NCBI RefSeq assembly: GCF_020165195.1
Contig: NZ_JAIUHR010000030.1
Location: 1-64,000, forward strand
Source of the DNA: Mesorhizobium sp. CA14
Lineage (GTDB): Bacteria; Pseudomonadota; Alphaproteobacteria; Rhizobiales; Rhizobiaceae
DNA length: 64,000 nucleotides
Direction: 5' to 3'
This document shows positions 42,082-49,782 of this stretch, piece after piece; the first letter of the stretch is position 1; each line of letters opens with the position of its first letter. The notes under the pieces are model-generated. The model made no database searches and was not told the DNA's origin. It was given only the letters and a program-made list of their open reading frames with translations. The translations under genes and the position numbers were made by a program.

Positions 42082-42774
42082 TCACCAGTTAACGGTGCTC
42101 TCCATAGGGACAACGGAAAAGCTGTTCCAGGCAAGGCGAGACCTGAACACCACGGCCCTTGGCTGGACGGCCCCGACAAGCGATCGAAGGCCCGCAAGTG
42201 GAATGTCGCAAAGCGGTCCTAGAATGACTTCGGCTAGGGATAGGTCCGGAGCGAATTCTTTAAAGAACAGGCCGCCCTCTCGGAGTGCGCTGTCTAAGGG
42301 AAAAATCATCCTAGTTTCAGCTTCATAGGCCCATTGCTGAAACTTGGTGGTGGCAAGTTTTGATCGAAGGTCCTGCGAGATCATGTCTGGTGGCGGCCAC
42401 GACTTGTCCGGCAGCACTCTCTCCTCGGCGTAGACCACATCTGCCAAGGTTGCACGTGAAATATCAAACCCCAAGCAAATGCCCCTATGCCTCAAGGCAT
42501 AGTGGCTCCACAACGGCGGGGATATCCAATTCTTGCTGAAACATAGGAGGCCCGTGGATTTGTCGTATTCGTCGCGCAAGAGCCGGCCAAAGTCCCTTAC
42601 GTGCCGCTTGCTACCTCTCAATGCGAGCAATTCAAACGGATCATTTAAGTCAGAAAATCGCGAAACCTTTATTCTTCCAAGGGCGATGTTGCTGATCGCG
42701 TACTCCGCAGACGTAAGATAGTACGCTCGAACGAAGTCATTGCCTGGAGGCCTAACCACCTCTGCGCTTCCCAT
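42082..42774 (-). CDS. DUF2971 family protein
   Basis: A 230-residue protein with DUF2971 features: AYYLTSAEYAISNIALGRIKVSRFSDLNDPFEL in adjoining runs, LLCFSKNW, LWSHYALRHRGICLGFDI and the closing 'EAETRMIFPL'. DUF2971 proteins are often found in phage-defence islands and on mobile elements; their activity is unknown. The frame is open to 42954, but relatives begin shortly before YYLTS and a divergent gene starts at 42997, so I chose ATG 42774. Confidence 0.7.
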   Translation of the reverse strand: MGSAEVVRPPGNDFVRAYYLTSAEYAISNIALGRIKVSRFSDLNDPFELLALRGSKRHVRDFGRLLRDEYDKSTGLLCFSKNWISPPLWSHYALRHRGICLGFDISRATLADVVYAEERVLPDKSWPPPDMISQDLRSKLATTKFQQWAYEAETRMIFPLDSALREGGLFFKEFAPDLSLAEVILGPLCDIPLAGLRSLVGAVQPRAVVFRSRLAWNSFSVVPMESTVNW

Positions 42775-42996
42775 GCGCTGGTCGTAGCCCGCTGCCACCC
42801 ATTCAGCCCGATACTCCTTGTGCATGTCACCCGGCCCTTCACGGTGCATAAAGAAAACTGGATACTCGAGGATTTGCCCGTTCGCATCATCGCCCGTGTA
42901 ATTGCCGGTGCGGCCTCGAGCCGGGCCGTTCTCCATTTTGCCGATAGTGAACAAAATAAGAACGAATGTGTCAAGCGACCTCTTGACCGGACAGGA

Positions 42997-43335
42997 ATGT
43001 GTTCCTCATTTCAGATTATGCCCGAGCAACCCGAGAAGTGGCCGAGAGGTGCCGCCTGGACGCTGACCCATGCCCACGACGCGGGGCAAGTAGCCAGCAT
43101 CCGCTGCGCTCGCTGCAACGTCACGCGATACTACAAGCCGACGGAGCTTCGGGAGGTGATCGGAAACGTCACGATTGATGAGGTTCGGCACAAGGTGCGC
43201 TGCCAGGAATGCAAAAGCCGAGAGTGGATGAGCGCCCAGCTCTTTCATCCCACCGGAGAGCAGGCGCACACCATCCGATACAGGCGCCTCGTCGAAATCC
43301 GCTGGGAGAAGCGGGTGATCTGGCGGGACGAATAG
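42997..43335 (+). CDS. Zinc-ribbon hypothetical protein
   Basis: A 112-residue protein (105 if ATG 43018 is the start). It contains CARCNVTRYY and CQECKSREW, two CxxC pairs about 36 residues apart that would bind zinc, with a Trp/Arg-rich C-terminus (RRLVEIRWEKRVIWRDE). Divergent from the DUF2971 gene. Possibly a nucleic-acid-binding accessory protein; no named family. Confidence 0.6.
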   Translation: MCSSFQIMPEQPEKWPRGAAWTLTHAHDAGQVASIRCARCNVTRYYKPTELREVIGNVTIDEVRHKVRCQECKSREWMSAQLFHPTGEQAHTIRYRRLVEIRWEKRVIWRDE

Positions 43336-43913
43336 CCAAGGTCGGTGTGAAGTCATCCCCATCGGCGGGCTCCTGCCGTTCTCGGCAACCTCCGCTCGCT
43401 TGGGTAGCCAGACCCGAAGTCTTCATCACTGATAGTATGGCAAATTCGGACGGTCTAAGCCACGTCGCGCTTCTTCGGCCTTTGCACTTATACGCGCCGC
43501 TGCCACCATCGCCGCAAGCTATTAGCCAAATGGCAAATGGCACACAAAACGGTATAAAGTGCCGCGCCCAGAATCAATATCTGGCCGACGTCTAGCTGAA
43601 TCAACATGGTATTCCCTCAAAGTAATCGCTTACCTTTGCATTGTGCAAGGTGTAAGGCATTGCGCCAAAGTCCTCTGGGGCAACCGGCATTGCCAGTCGC
43701 TCAATGTATTCAACTGCCCAGGAGCAAACACGGTTCCCTCATCGCATTGCGCTCCAAAAAAATCGACTATGAGCGTTTAGCTTGACGAAGGTACACCAAG
43801 CGGATACCAAACAGGTACACCGAGCAATCGGAGCCTTGGGCGCCGACCTACTCAACTACTTGTATTTCAAGAGTAAAGTGTTCTCGGAAGCGCTGGTTAG
43901 AAATCCCCAGCTG
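43336..43913. other. Gene-free right end of the element
   Basis: 578 bases between the zinc-ribbon gene and the right attachment repeat. Several short open frames cross it, but none has a ribosome-binding site, sensible composition or a recognisable motif. The base composition is more AT-rich than the rest around 43430-43620. Integrase arm sites may lie here; I could not identify them. Confidence 0.5.
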
Positions 43914-43932
43914 TCCCGGCTAGGGGCACCAC
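43914..43932. repeat. Attachment site (distal) of the integrative element
   Basis: Exact 19-base copy of 30642-30660 (TCCCGGCTAGGGGCACCAC), without the rest of the tRNA. It marks the right boundary of the element. Confidence 0.88.
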
Positions 43933-43944
43933 CCTTCGCTCTGC

Positions 43945-44045
43945 GAGCTTCGGACGGCAAGCCATTCTTTACGAGCTTCGGGTGGCAGGCCATCCTTTAC
44001 GAAGCTTCGGATGGCAGGCCGTTTCCCCAACGAGCTTCGCATGCA
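43945..44045. repeat. Degenerate 28-30 bp tandem repeat beside the attachment site
   Basis: About 3.5 units of GAGCTTCGGRTGGCARGCC followed by ATYCTTTAC, beginning at 43945, 43973, 44002 and 44032. It lies just outside the element, in chromosomal sequence, upstream in coordinate of the beta-propeller gene's stop. Its function is unknown. Confidence 0.65.
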
Positions 44046-44061
44046 GGCGATCGCGAACGCC

Positions 44062-45222
44062 TTACCGCATATTCCCCGTATGCCCCTGCGAGTAGCGCCC
44101 CGGCTGCGGCCACACGGTGAGGCCATGCGGCTCGGCGCCGACGCGGATTTTCGTCACGGCGCCGCTGGTGGTGTCGATCATATAAACCTCGCTGTCGAAG
44201 CGACCCGACAGCCAGAGCTGCCTGCCGTCGGCGCTGACATTGCCCATGTCGGGGCTGCCGCCGCCGGGGATCGGCCATTGCGCGACCACCGCACGGGTGG
44301 CGAAGTCGATCACCGTGACGCTGCCCGGGCCCTTGGCCTTGCCCTGCTCCATCTTGTGCGAGCCGCGGTTCGAGACATAGAGCCGCTTGCCGTCGCGGCT
44401 GACGACGAAGCCATGCGTGCCGATGCCGCTCGGGATGAAGCCGATTTCCCGAAAACTGTCGCCATCGACCAGGAATACGCCGTCATTCATCATGTCGGCT
44501 ACGTAGAAGACCTTGCCGTCGGGCGAGAGGCGGATGTCCTGCGGCATGCCCATTTTGGAGAGGTCGAGGTGGCCGAGCACCTTCTGGTTCTTCAGGTCGA
44601 TCTTGGCCAGGCCGCCGTCGCCATATTCGCAGGTGAAGATCGCGTAGGAGCCGTCGACAGAGAAGTCGGCGTGGTTGATGCCGGGGCAGGTCGGCGTCGG
44701 TAGGCTCGACTTCAACGCCATTGTGTGCGGATCGCGGAAATCGAGCTGCTTCATCGCCTCGTCGACGACGATGGCGGCGCTGCCGTCCGGCATGAAATAC
44801 AGATTATAGGGGTCGTCGACCGGGATCTGCTGGCCGGGCTTGGCCGTCGTCGGGTCGATCGGCGTCAGGCTGCCGTTCCTGCCAGTGCCGTTGTTGGCGA
44901 CCCACAGCCTCTTGAGGTCCCAGGACGGCACGACATGCTGCGGCTTGCTACCGACCGGGAAGCGGCCGACCTCCTTCAAGGTGACGGTATCGATCACCGA
45001 GACGCTATTGGAGGAACGGTTCGGCACATAGACGCGCGGCAGCGCGCCGGCCGTGGCGTGGCTCAGATGGCCGGCCGTGGTCTGGCCGTAGATGTTGACG
45101 ACGGGAGGCGCCGGATCGGAGCAATCCTCCGGGCAGGTGTCGGCCACGGCTCGAGCCGGAAACATGGCGAGCAGGACAAGCGGCGCACAAAGGCGGGCGA
45201 AGCGCAGGACGATATCGATCAT
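44062..45222 (-). CDS. Exported YVTN-type beta-propeller protein
   Basis: A 386-residue secreted protein with a signal peptide ending near ARAVA-DT (about 28) and a cysteine-bearing linker (DTCPEDCSDP). The rest is about seven blades of the YVTN/NHL type: PRVYVPNRSSNSVSVIDT, KRLWVANNGTGRNGSL, GKVFYVADMMNDGVFLVD, KRLYVSNRGSHKM, RQLWLSGRFDSEVYMID. Binding partner unknown; such propellers in rhizobial polysaccharide regions may act in the periplasm. ATG 45222 chosen. It is 71 bases after the acetyltransferase gene. Confidence 0.85.
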   Translation of the reverse strand: MIDIVLRFARLCAPLVLLAMFPARAVADTCPEDCSDPAPPVVNIYGQTTAGHLSHATAGALPRVYVPNRSSNSVSVIDTVTLKEVGRFPVGSKPQHVVPSWDLKRLWVANNGTGRNGSLTPIDPTTAKPGQQIPVDDPYNLYFMPDGSAAIVVDEAMKQLDFRDPHTMALKSSLPTPTCPGINHADFSVDGSYAIFTCEYGDGGLAKIDLKNQKVLGHLDLSKMGMPQDIRLSPDGKVFYVADMMNDGVFLVDGDSFREIGFIPSGIGTHGFVVSRDGKRLYVSNRGSHKMEQGKAKGPGSVTVIDFATRAVVAQWPIPGGGSPDMGNVSADGRQLWLSGRFDSEVYMIDTTSGAVTKIRVGAEPHGLTVWPQPGRYSQGHTGNMR

Positions 45223-45293
45223 TTGGAGTGCTTTGTGGTGAAGGCCGGCCGGGTCCGGCCGCCGCAAGCCATAGCCGGTGTCTCGCCGCCCAT

Positions 45294-46577
45294 CTAGCGT
45301 CTTTTCAGCAGGCTCCGCATGCGGTTGCGCAGGATGCGCGCCATGTTGCGGGTCTCGCGATAGAGATGCAGTTGCGAGGCGGCCTGACGGGCCAGCCGGT
45401 CGGCGTCCGGCGTCAGCCCGATCACCAGCGTGCCCATCGGCTTGCGCTCGCTCCAAAGGCGGCTCATCACCGGATGATCCGGAACCGCGCAGGAATCGGT
45501 CATGACGATGTTCGGATCGTCGAGATGCTGCCTGGTCACCTCGATCATCAAAAGCGTGCCCGGCGAGTAGGCGGAGAGCGTCTCGTCATAGGCCGTCTTC
45601 CAGGTGTAGGCGACGCCGGCCTCGACGAAGACGACCAGGCAGGCGATGGTGCGGCCGTCGAGCGTCAAAAGATGGATGCGGCACATGTCCTGCTCGGCCA
45701 GCCGGTGCACGGCCTCGCGGGCGAAGGCGGCGCGGTAGCGGTCGATCGCCATCGCGGTGCGCTCGCGGCCCTTCCAGCCGGCCGCTTCCAGCGTCAGGAA
45801 GCTTTCGATGGCGTGGCGGATCTCGTCCGGCCCGCGCGCCACGGTGTGCTCGAGCTTGCCGAGGTCGGCGAGACGCCGCTTCAGCCGGCGGAATTCGCGA
45901 TAGTGATGCGCGCGCAGCGAGGCCTTGAGGTAGTCCTCGCCGTCGGCGTCGCTTTCAAGCACCGGGCGTTCGACCTTGCCGGTGGTCACCATGGTCAAGC
46001 CGCGGCTGTCGGCAAAGGAGGTGAGCAGGCTCGCCACCGGACCGTCGAGGCGCATATCGGGCATCACGAAGACCCTGGGCAGCTTGAGATGCGGCCTCGA
46101 CAGCATCGAGAAGAAATCCTCGATGACGCCGATGGGATCGTCGCGGTCGACCAGCGGCGTGCCGAGCGGGCCGAACGGGCTCGACCATGTGCGCATCACC
46201 GGAATGCCGAGCGGGATCGCCGGCCTCTCGACCGAGAACGGCACCAGAAGGCGCAGCCGGTTGCGGTACTCGTCGCCGTCGCGGATGACGGCCAGCCGCA
46301 CTTCGCGGTCTTCCAGCCGCGGCATGGCCGGCGCCAGGAAGCGCGGGTTGAAGAAGACATTGGGCTCGATCGTGCGGGCGCTGAGATAGTCGAGCTCCTC
46401 GACAAGGTCGAAGCCGGCCGAGGCCGGGTAGATGGCCAGCTTGCGTTCCGGCCTGTTGCTGGCGAAGAGCTCGATATGGGCCGGATCGGCCTCGCGCGCC
46501 AGGCCGGCAAGGTTGGAGACCATGGCGCCGGCGGGGCCGCCGCTGGTCTCTTCGAGCAACGGGACGGCGGCCATCAA
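45294..46577 (-). CDS. GNAT/FemAB-like acyltransferase (BioF2-like domain)
   Basis: A 427-residue protein with the second-half GNAT fold of FemAB-like transferases: LRAHHYREFRRLKRRLADLG, 'FLTLEAAGWKGR' (the EaxgWKg motif), RIHLLTLDGRTIACLVVF and YSPGTLLMIEVTRQHL. Homologues modify lipids, peptidoglycan or exopolysaccharide. The stop of the flippase gene overlaps its start by four bases, so a role in modifying the exported glycan is likely. Substrate unknown. Confidence 0.82.
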   Translation of the reverse strand: MMAAVPLLEETSGGPAGAMVSNLAGLAREADPAHIELFASNRPERKLAIYPASAGFDLVEELDYLSARTIEPNVFFNPRFLAPAMPRLEDREVRLAVIRDGDEYRNRLRLLVPFSVERPAIPLGIPVMRTWSSPFGPLGTPLVDRDDPIGVIEDFFSMLSRPHLKLPRVFVMPDMRLDGPVASLLTSFADSRGLTMVTTGKVERPVLESDADGEDYLKASLRAHHYREFRRLKRRLADLGKLEHTVARGPDEIRHAIESFLTLEAAGWKGRERTAMAIDRYRAAFAREAVHRLAEQDMCRIHLLTLDGRTIACLVVFVEAGVAYTWKTAYDETLSAYSPGTLLMIEVTRQHLDDPNIVMTDSCAVPDHPVMSRLWSERKPMGTLVIGLTPDADRLARQAASQLHLYRETRNMARILRNRMRSLLKRR

Positions 46578-47917
46578 GCGATTTCCTTCTTTGCAGGCAC
46601 GAAGATCGCCATCACGATGCCGAGCTTGCGCCAGACGGTGAAGGAGAGCGCGCTGGCCTCGAAGACCATGGCGAGGCTGGTGGCGATTGCCGCGCCCCAG
46701 AGGCCGAACAGCGGAATGAGGATCACGTTGAGGCCGATGTTGAGGGCAAGCGTCATGGCATAGACGCCGGCGCAGATGTTCTGGTTGCCGCTCATAGTGA
46801 GCAGGCTCTCGCAGGGACCGACGGCGGCGCGCGCCACGACGCCCAGCACCAGCAGGAAGAGCAGCGGATAGCCGGCGGTAAATTCGGGACCGAACAGCAC
46901 CAGCATCGGCTCGCCCAGCGCCAGCACCGTGAGCGCCATCAGCAGCGATGGCCAGAAGGTCCAGGAGACGGTCTCGCGGGCGAAGGCGGCAAGCCGATGT
47001 GGCTCGCCATGGGTGAACTGGGCGTAACGCTGTGCAACGCCGGCCTTGACCGCGAAATAGACGAAATGCACCAGCGCCAGCGTCTTCACCGTGGCGAAAT
47101 AGACGGCGACATCATTGGGATCGAGATAGGCGCCCACCATCAGCACGTCGGCATTGGTGAGCAGGAAGAAGAAGCCCTCGACAAGGAAAATCGGCAGCGA
47201 GACGAGGATCCACTGGCCGAAATGCACGGTCATCGGCCCGGGCGGGATTTTTTTGTCCATGCGCGAGGTGACGGCCATCAGCTGGCCGAGCGTGGTGACA
47301 TAGGTTGCGGCGATTGAGGCGAAGATCGCGGTCTTGGCGTCGGGCACATAGTGCAGGCCAAGCATCAGCGCCATGAACGCCAGGATCAGCACCGGGCGCA
47401 CCAGATAGGTGGGCGACAGCGCCAGCAGCGCCCAGGAATTGGCGCGCGCCAGCCCCTGAAGAAGATCGCCGAGCGCGATCATCGGCAGGCAGATGACGCC
47501 GAGGATGAAGGGGATGACGTAGTAGTTCTCGATCCAGTCCGAGGCGAGCCAGACGCCAAGCGCGCCAAGGCCGGCCACCAGCGTCGAGGCGACGAGCACG
47601 AAAAGGCGGCTCGCCTGCACGATGCCGCGCAGCTCGGCCAACATGCCGCGCTCGCGATATTCGGGAATGAAACGGATGACAGAGGTGTGGAAGCCGAGGC
47701 AGGCGAGATTGCCGACGATGACCATCGTCACCCAGACCAGCACCGAGATGCCGTATTCGAACGAACCCATCCAGCGTGCCATCAGCACCTGGCTGACGAA
47801 GGCGATGAAGGCGCTGATGATACGGATGGAAAAGGCGATCAGCGACATGCGCCCGGCTTCGCCGCGCTCGTCGGCGGTGAACAGAACGGCATCGATGCGG
47901 CCAAGCAACGGCCTCAT
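46574..47917 (-). CDS. Polysaccharide flippase (Wzx/MATE-like superfamily)
   Basis: A 447-residue inner-membrane protein with 12-14 predicted membrane segments. N-terminal SLIAFSIRIISAFIAFVSQVLMARWMG is the typical first helix pair of oligosaccharide flippases; the C-terminal NICAGVYAMTLALNIGLNVILIPLFG is the conserved MviN-like segment. It would move lipid-linked sugars to the periplasm. First gene of a three-gene run with the acyltransferase and beta-propeller. No polymerase or glycosyltransferase is in this window. Confidence 0.85.
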   Translation of the reverse strand: MRPLLGRIDAVLFTADERGEAGRMSLIAFSIRIISAFIAFVSQVLMARWMGSFEYGISVLVWVTMVIVGNLACLGFHTSVIRFIPEYRERGMLAELRGIVQASRLFVLVASTLVAGLGALGVWLASDWIENYYVIPFILGVICLPMIALGDLLQGLARANSWALLALSPTYLVRPVLILAFMALMLGLHYVPDAKTAIFASIAATYVTTLGQLMAVTSRMDKKIPPGPMTVHFGQWILVSLPIFLVEGFFFLLTNADVLMVGAYLDPNDVAVYFATVKTLALVHFVYFAVKAGVAQRYAQFTHGEPHRLAAFARETVSWTFWPSLLMALTVLALGEPMLVLFGPEFTAGYPLLFLLVLGVVARAAVGPCESLLTMSGNQNICAGVYAMTLALNIGLNVILIPLFGLWGAAIATSLAMVFEASALSFTVWRKLGIVMAIFVPAKKEIA

Positions 47918-48058
47918 GCGCAGCGCCCAGCGCTGCGGCAGGAACCGCCCGGCAGTCGTTGCCGCGGAAAAGCGCACCCCGAATACTCTCCGTTTTCCGC
48001 CTCTTTCCAAGGTTTCGGTCTATCCGAAACACCTTAAGAAAGGGTGGGTGGGGCGCAG

Positions 48059-48296
48059 GCTTTTCCTTCTCCCCGTTTCACGGGGAGAAGGTGCCGACAG
48101 GTGGATGAGGGGCGGCGCCCGCCTCGGAAATTTGGGATGAACCGCGTGTCGAAGAGGTCTCTTTGCGGGAGGGGTCCTAAACAGAGTGATTATCCTCTGT
48201 CAGATACGAGGGGCGGCCAATCGCAAACGCCGGCGCCGCCCCTCATCCGGCCCTTCGGGCCACCTTCTCCCCGTGAAACGGGGAGAAGGAAAAGGC
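48059..48296. repeat. Large palindromic intergenic repeat
   Basis: Left arm from 48061 (CTTCTCCCCGTTTCACGGGG then AGAAGGTGCCGACAGG and GATGAGGGGCGGCGCC); right arm 48234-48295 is its inverted counterpart, ending GGGGAGAAGGAAAAGG. Each arm itself forms a hairpin (CTTCTCCCCGTTTCACGGGG + AGAAG; CCCGTGAAACGGG). A half copy is at 52420-52472. The roughly 115 bases between the arms hold no gene. Confidence 0.8.
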
Positions 48297-48301
48297 GCTG
48301 C

Positions 48302-48808
48302 TCACATCCCCTTCATCGCATCGCACGACACGTTCGGGTTCATGTCGGCGAAGGCGCCGGTGGGGTTCTGCTTCCAGGCCCAGACATGCAGCTCGTAGAA
48401 GGGGCCGAGGCCGTAGCGGTTGGGCGCGGTGTTGAAGTTGAACAGATGGCCTTCGAGCGAGGCCGGGCCCTTCGCGGTGATGTATTCGACCGCGATCAGC
48501 TTCAGCGTGCCGTCGGCCATCGGCTCGTACATCACCGCTTCCGGCTTGGCGACGTCAACGGCATCGTCCTTCAGATAGGCGGCATTGACGTAGTGGATGC
48601 CCATCGCGCCGCCGGTAAGGCCGCTGGCGCAGGGGATCGGCGCGTAGCCTTCGGCTTTCGCCACCGCGACGTCCTCGAAGCGGCTGTCGAGCGCCCGCAC
48701 CTTTTCGGCGAGCGGATTGACGGTTTCTGCCGTGGCCGCGCCCGCCATCAGCATGATGATCGAGGCAGAAGCGCCGATAACGCATTTGGTCAAGGTCTGA
48801 ATGTTCAT
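48302..48808 (-). CDS. Exported hypothetical protein
   Basis: A 168-residue secreted protein with a signal peptide (ASIIMLMAGAATA-ET, about residue 28). Mature part includes VAKAEGYAPIPCASG, GAMGIHYVNAAYLKD, EPMADGTLKLIAVEYI and 'LGPFYELHVWAWKQNPTGAFADMNPNVSC' in adjoining runs, with two cysteines that could pair. This family is common in rhizobia next to plastocyanin- or cytochrome-like genes; its function is unknown. Start at ATG 48808. Confidence 0.78.
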   Translation of the reverse strand: MNIQTLTKCVIGASASIIMLMAGAATAETVNPLAEKVRALDSRFEDVAVAKAEGYAPIPCASGLTGGAMGIHYVNAAYLKDDAVDVAKPEAVMYEPMADGTLKLIAVEYITAKGPASLEGHLFNFNTAPNRYGLGPFYELHVWAWKQNPTGAFADMNPNVSCDAMKGM

Positions 48809-48913
48809 TTGTCTCTCCAATTGAGGTGCGCAAGCGGCGGCAGTCGGCCGGTAAGGCCTACCCCGAACGCCGGCGGCGCTTGTCGATAAAAAGGATGGTC
48901 GCTGATCCCGACC

Positions 48914-48999
48914 GGAGCGGTTCACCGAACGAACCGCTCCAAGTCTTTGTTTTGCGCAATTCCGCACGGAAAACCGCTGCGCAGTTTTCCTGGAATTGC
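48914..48999. repeat. Dispersed intergenic repeat, copy 3
   Basis: Stem GGAGCGGTTC / GAACCGCTCC (48914-48923, 48931-48940), then TTTGTTTTGC and the GCAATTCC ... GGAATTGC segment (48956-48999) with GGAAAACCGCTGCGCAGTTT inside. Same two-part layout as 11046-11168. Confidence 0.72.
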
Positions 49000-49010
49000 C
49001 CGGTGCGGGA

Positions 49011-49160
49011 TCAGCGATGATGCCACCAATATTCCCAGTACTCGCGCGGGTTTTCCCGCTCATGCAGGCCGATGTCGCGCTTCAGGTAATCGTCCTGCGG
49101 TGGCAGAAGGCGACGCGGGTTTCGCAGGGGCGAAAGCAACGCCGACACAGCCCGCCGCAT
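49011..49160 (-). CDS. Small basic protein, DUF1127-like tail
   Basis: A 49-residue frame, MRRAVSALLSPLRNPRRLLP then DDYLKRDIGLHERENPREYW. The YLKRDIGL stretch recalls the 'YLRDIGL' core of small DUF1127 proteins, which bind RNA in some alphaproteobacteria. The frame is open upstream to 49487 and the real start may be a GTG further on. Low-confidence call based on composition and the motif. Confidence 0.4.
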   Translation of the reverse strand: MRRAVSALLSPLRNPRRLLPPQDDYLKRDIGLHERENPREYWEYWWHHR

Positions 49161-49272
49161 GAAGCCGCGCCGTGGCGGGACATTATCCGCCGCGGCGGAT
49201 ACAGCCTCGTCCTCTGGCACGGCGTCAGGTCCGCCGGCGACGGGTATGGTCTGCCCGACATGGTCTGCCCGA

Positions 49273-49545
49273 TCAGCGATAAAAGTAGGGGTCGAGGACC
49301 CGGACCTCCGTGATCTTGTCGACGGGAAGCGAATTCTTCTGCGCGGTGCTGCGGATCGCCTCCGGCGAGGGCGCATCGTAAATGCAGAAGCTCTTGCTCT
49401 TGTCCGGCGAGACGAAGGATTGCACCCAGGTGACGCCTTTCTCTGCGTTGCGGGCGATGACGCCGCCCATCGCGGTTGCGCCGGCATCGTTCATCGGCAC
49501 GTGAAGCCCATCGGGGAAGGTACGTTCAATCAGGTAACGAGGCAC
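49273..49545 (-). CDS. DUF4242 (SCO4226-like, possible nickel-binding) protein
   Basis: A 90-residue ferredoxin-like-fold protein: PRYLIERTFPDGLHVP, VTWVQSFVSPDKSKSFCIYDAPSPEAIR and the closing VDKITEVRVLDPYFYR. These are DUF4242 features; Streptomyces SCO4226 of this family binds nickel. GTG start at 49545 with AGGA eight bases before. Divergent from the large LuxR-type regulator at 49783. Confidence 0.8.
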   Translation of the reverse strand: MPRYLIERTFPDGLHVPMNDAGATAMGGVIARNAEKGVTWVQSFVSPDKSKSFCIYDAPSPEAIRSTAQKNSLPVDKITEVRVLDPYFYR

Positions 49546-49782
49546 GATCGATTTCCTTTCATTGGTGAATTGCGCTCGGTTCAAGCGCGACCCAGCAGAA
49601 ATCACCTTCGCGGAAGGCGCGCATCGGAGCCATTCCCCATATTGGCCGGGACGATTCCCTATCTTTGCGACGTTTTATGTGGAAGATGGCACCTCAATGT
49701 GTGGAAAGTCACATTTCGGTGTCGTTTCCCGCGTTATCGCGGCGGCGGCCCGCCACGATGGAAATTCTGATTTCGTGAGAGA

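Larger units (their letters stand above)
30642..43932. mobile_element. 13.3 kb integrative element in tRNA-Leu(CAA)
   Basis: Bounded by the 19-bp direct repeats, with a tyrosine integrase reading inward 93 bases from the tRNA-side copy. Contents in order: integrase; leftward cluster of five small genes; serine recombinase; unknown gene; repeat array; five unknown rightward genes; zinc-finger/DUF3606 pair; DNA ligase; unknown gene; DUF2971 gene divergent from a zinc-ribbon gene. No terminase, portal, capsid, relaxase or type IV secretion gene is recognisable. Excision would restore a complete tRNA gene. Confidence 0.88.

Noticed and set aside
30642..43932. Prophage
   Set aside because: No terminase, portal, capsid, tail or lysis gene was recognised; the scaffold-like composition of 38780-39682 alone is too weak.
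30642..43932. Retron, diversity-generating retroelement or restriction system
   Set aside because: No reverse transcriptase, methyltransferase or nuclease set was found in any frame of the element.
43782..44120. Open frame crossing the distal attachment site
   Set aside because: It reads through the 19-bp repeat and the tandem repeat and has no family similarity.
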